DNA of 6,118 bases from Chloroflexota bacterium. Lineage in GTDB: Bacteria > Chloroflexota > Dehalococcoidia > Lucifugimonadales > UBA3495. Shown piece by piece: positions 4,573 to 6,118 of this stretch. A model generated the notes under the pieces. The model was not told the DNA's origin. It made no database searches and saw nothing but the letters and a program-made list of their open reading frames with translations. The first letter of the stretch is position 1. Each line of letters begins with the position of its first letter. Position numbers and translations under genes: made by a program. Where the stretch lies: contig JADFQT010000160.1 of assembly GCA_022561675.1 (NCBI GenBank), positions 1-6,118 on the forward strand. Direction: 5' to 3'.

Positions 4573-5811
4573 CTAAACCAGGCCCTCCGCCGCCATCTGC
4601 CGCAGCTCATCCGGACTTAGACCTCCGATGCTGCACAGGATCTCTTCGTTATTGGCTCCCAGCAAAGGAGGGGCATCGGCCGGAGTGTCTATAGTGTCTA
4701 CCAGCCTGATTGGGGTGTTAACGGTTCGGAAGGAACCGCCGAAAGTGTTGCCGCTGTCCAGGAACATCTTCCTTATTTCCAGGTGAGGGCACCGGTCCAG
4801 GTCGGCTACGTCTTGCACTATACCCATGGAGAAACCGCACTCCAGGAGTTTCTGGTTTAGCTCTTGCTTCGGTATTTGTTGAGACCACTCCTCTATGGCC
4901 GGGACAATATTGCTGAAGTAAAACTCCCCGGCTATGTCCAAGCCCAGGTACCTGGAGTCCTCGATCAGGTCCTCTCTCCCCACCAGCTTCCAGAGAGCCG
5001 TCCACTTCTCCGCGGCGTTGCCCGCGCCGGCCAGCACTACGTAACCGTCCTTGGCCCTTAACGCCAGCTGGGCGCTGAACATATTTTCTCTGGCGCGGGT
5101 TGTTACCTGGCCATTGGTCTGGTAGAGGGGCATGCTGCTGGTTGTGTGCGCCACCATGCAGTCGTACATGGCCATGTCCACGTGCTGCCCTTTGCCGGTT
5201 TTTCGCTTGGATTCCAAAGCCATCATGATGCCCAAGGCGGTCCAGACCCCGGGAACCGAATCGCCGATGTTGTCTCCCACCATTTGCGGGGCACTGCCCG
5301 GAGCTCCGGTCATCTCCATCCAGCCTCCCATTCCCTGGACACAGGGATTGTTGGCCGGCCAGTTGGAGTAGGGCCCGCGCAATCCCTCACCGTCCCCGTA
5401 TCCGGTTATGGTGGCGTAAACCAGCCCGGGGTTGACCTCGCTGAGCCGGTCCCAGCCAAGACCGAGACGGCGCATGGCGCCCGGACCCCAGTTGTCCAGC
5501 AACACATCGGAAACCTTCACCATGTCCTCAAAGGCCTCTTTGAGCCGGGCATTTCGCAGGTCCAGGGTCACGCTCTTCTTATTCCGGTTAACCCCCAGAT
5601 ATCGGGCGCTGTCCTTTTGCCCATCGGGTCCGTGGATGAAGGGGGTGTTGATCCTTGCCCTATCCCCAGACCCGGGACGCTCTATCTTAATCACCTCGGC
5701 ACCCATGTCGGCCAGGATCATGGAGCAGAAGGGACCGGCGACGATATGGGTGGCGTCAAGAACCCGAAGACCCTGCAGGGGCAGCGGTAGCTTGGAATTG
5801 CTGGTGGTCAT
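4573..5811 (-). CDS. Class III CoA-transferase (CaiB/BaiF family)
   Basis: The 412-residue product moves a CoA group between carboxylic acids in the cytoplasm (family PF02515). It opens with LQGLRVLDATHIVAGPFCS at 12-30 and LADMGAEVIKIERPGSGD at 33-50, followed by LGVNRNKKSVTLDL at 72-85, VLLDNWGPGAMRRLGLG at 103-119, and NIGDSVPGVWTALGIMMA at 181-198, then TGKGQHVDMAMYD at 205-217. Asp184 in IGDSVPG aligns with the catalytic aspartate (Asp169 of formyl-CoA transferase). The formyl-CoA transferase Gln17 position is Val24 here (THIVAGP rather than THVQAGP), which argues against oxalate/formyl-CoA specificity. Substrates remain unknown; carnitine, bile acid, benzylsuccinate and mesaconate enzymes all share this fold. 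ATG at 5811 was chosen because GGGAG lies 7 nt upstream and the family homology begins there. The frame is open to 6030 but the extra 73 codons are Pro/Ser/Gly-rich and span a promoter. The monooxygenase on the other strand suggests a catabolic neighbourhood. Confidence 0.93.
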   Translation of the reverse strand: MTTSNSKLPLPLQGLRVLDATHIVAGPFCSMILADMGAEVIKIERPGSGDRARINTPFIHGPDGQKDSARYLGVNRNKKSVTLDLRNARLKEAFEDMVKVSDVLLDNWGPGAMRRLGLGWDRLSEVNPGLVYATITGYGDGEGLRGPYSNWPANNPCVQGMGGWMEMTGAPGSAPQMVGDNIGDSVPGVWTALGIMMALESKRKTGKGQHVDMAMYDCMVAHTTSSMPLYQTNGQVTTRARENMFSAQLALRAKDGYVVLAGAGNAAEKWTALWKLVGREDLIEDSRYLGLDIAGEFYFSNIVPAIEEWSQQIPKQELNQKLLECGFSMGIVQDVADLDRCPHLEIRKMFLDSGNTFGGSFRTVNTPIRLVDTIDTPADAPPLLGANNEEILCSIGGLSPDELRQMAAEGLV

Positions 5812-5818
5812 GTTTCGT

Positions 5819-5823
5819 CTCCC
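5819..5823 (-). promoter_or_regulatory. Ribosome binding site of the CoA-transferase
   Basis: GGGAG on the minus strand ends 7 nt before the ATG at 5811. It decides between this start and the longer open frame beginning at 6030, which has only an AT-rich GCTAATA tandem before it. Confidence 0.7.
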
Positions 5824-5850
5824 GGCCGAGCTGGATGGCGGACGGCCTCT

Positions 5851-5879
5851 ACTATAAAACATTATGCCAAGGCTGGAAA
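5851..5879 (-). promoter_or_regulatory. Candidate sigma-70-type promoter of the CoA-transferase
   Basis: On the minus strand TTTCCA (5879-5874, four of six consensus bases) is followed after exactly 17 bp by TATAGT (5856-5851, five of six). Transcription would start near 5844, leaving a leader of about 33 nt that contains the GGGAG site. The hexamers are moderate matches, so this is a prediction from pattern and position only. Confidence 0.45.
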
Positions 5880-6065
5880 CCCGAGGGCTGAATACCGGGG
5901 GGATTGCTTCGGACGGTATGCTATACTCTACCCCGCAGCTAGGTAACCCCTCTCGGGCCCCTCCCCCTGGAGGCGACCTTCTGGAGTTAAGGCATAGCCG
6001 ACAGGAGCTCCCCCAGTCGTCTTCGGTCATTTATTAGCTATTAGCGCCTAGCTCAAACCGACCCT
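5880..6065. other. Intergenic stretch upstream of the CoA-transferase
   Basis: I see no supported gene. The CoA-transferase frame stays open through most of it, but the encoded residues are low in protein character. Minor structure includes CTGGAG repeated 14 nt apart within about 5968-5987, a CCTCC/GGAGG pairing on the minus strand near 5960-5975, and a tandem TATTAGC TATTAGC at 6032-6045. None supports a functional call. Confidence 0.5.
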
Positions 6066-6118
6066 TGTCATTCCGAAGGAGCCCTTCGGCTCGGCTCAGG
6101 ATAAACTCCGCGACTGAG
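6066..6118. repeat. Dispersed-repeat fragment cut by the window end
   Basis: The stretch begins TTGTCATTCCGAAGGAGC and contains a perfect 7-bp hairpin, CCGAAGG (6073-6079) and CCTTCGG (6083-6089) with a 3-nt loop. CTCAG (6095-6099) and CTGAG (6114-6118) can also pair. From general knowledge, GTCATTCCGAAGGAGC...CTGAGGAATC elements are dispersed repeats in many environmental bacterial genomes. The right part lies outside the window, so its full extent is unknown. Confidence 0.55.

Noticed and set aside
5812..6030. 73-codon N-terminal extension of the CoA-transferase
   Set aside because: The residues are Pro/Ser/Gly-rich and unlike the family, no ribosome binding site precedes 6030, and a plausible promoter and a GGGAG site lie inside it, pointing to the start at 5811.

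Overview
The window looks like ordinary chromosomal DNA from an uncultured Chloroflexota bacterium, probably close to Dehalococcoidia/SAR202. This is an inference from four things: the style of the histidyl-tRNA synthetase, a surface protein that combines a cohesin-like domain with a Pro/Thr/Ala-rich linker, the pairing of a luciferase-like flavin monooxygenase with a class III CoA-transferase, and short dispersed inverted repeats in the gaps. Nothing in the window is a taxonomic marker that settles it.

Layout. Bases 1-1210 (+): a complete luciferase-like (LLM class) flavin-dependent oxidoreductase with a strong ribosome binding site, possibly overlapped by the last codons of an upstream gene. 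Bases 1211-2142: a repeat-rich gap. It holds a perfect 15-bp inverted repeat whose outer right arm appears split by a 62-bp insertion, a bidirectional intrinsic terminator, one credible small hypothetical gene on the minus strand (1567-1833), and an imperfect REP-like palindrome (2004-2077). Bases 2143-3168 (-): a secreted or membrane-anchored protein with a long disordered linker and a C-terminal cohesin-like beta-sandwich. Bases 3234-4499 (-): histidyl-tRNA synthetase, most likely starting at TTG. Bases 4573-5811 (-): a class III (CaiB/BaiF) CoA-transferase. Bases 5812-6118: its upstream region with a candidate promoter, ending in another dispersed repeat cut by the window edge.

The three large minus-strand genes run in the order CoA-transferase, hisS, cohesin-like protein, with gaps of 73 and 65 bp. 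A perfect TATAAT lies in the first gap, so hisS probably has its own promoter and may not depend on read-through. The products do not form an obvious pathway. The monooxygenase and the CoA-transferase fit degradation of organic acids or recalcitrant carbon, hisS is housekeeping, and the cohesin-like protein belongs to the cell envelope. The plus-strand monooxygenase and the minus-strand genes converge on the 1.2-2.1 kb gap, where the terminator and repeats lie.

I found no convincing undescribed multi-gene system. The points most worth a second look are the interrupted repeat, the cohesin-like protein without a visible dockerin partner, and the small hypothetical gene.
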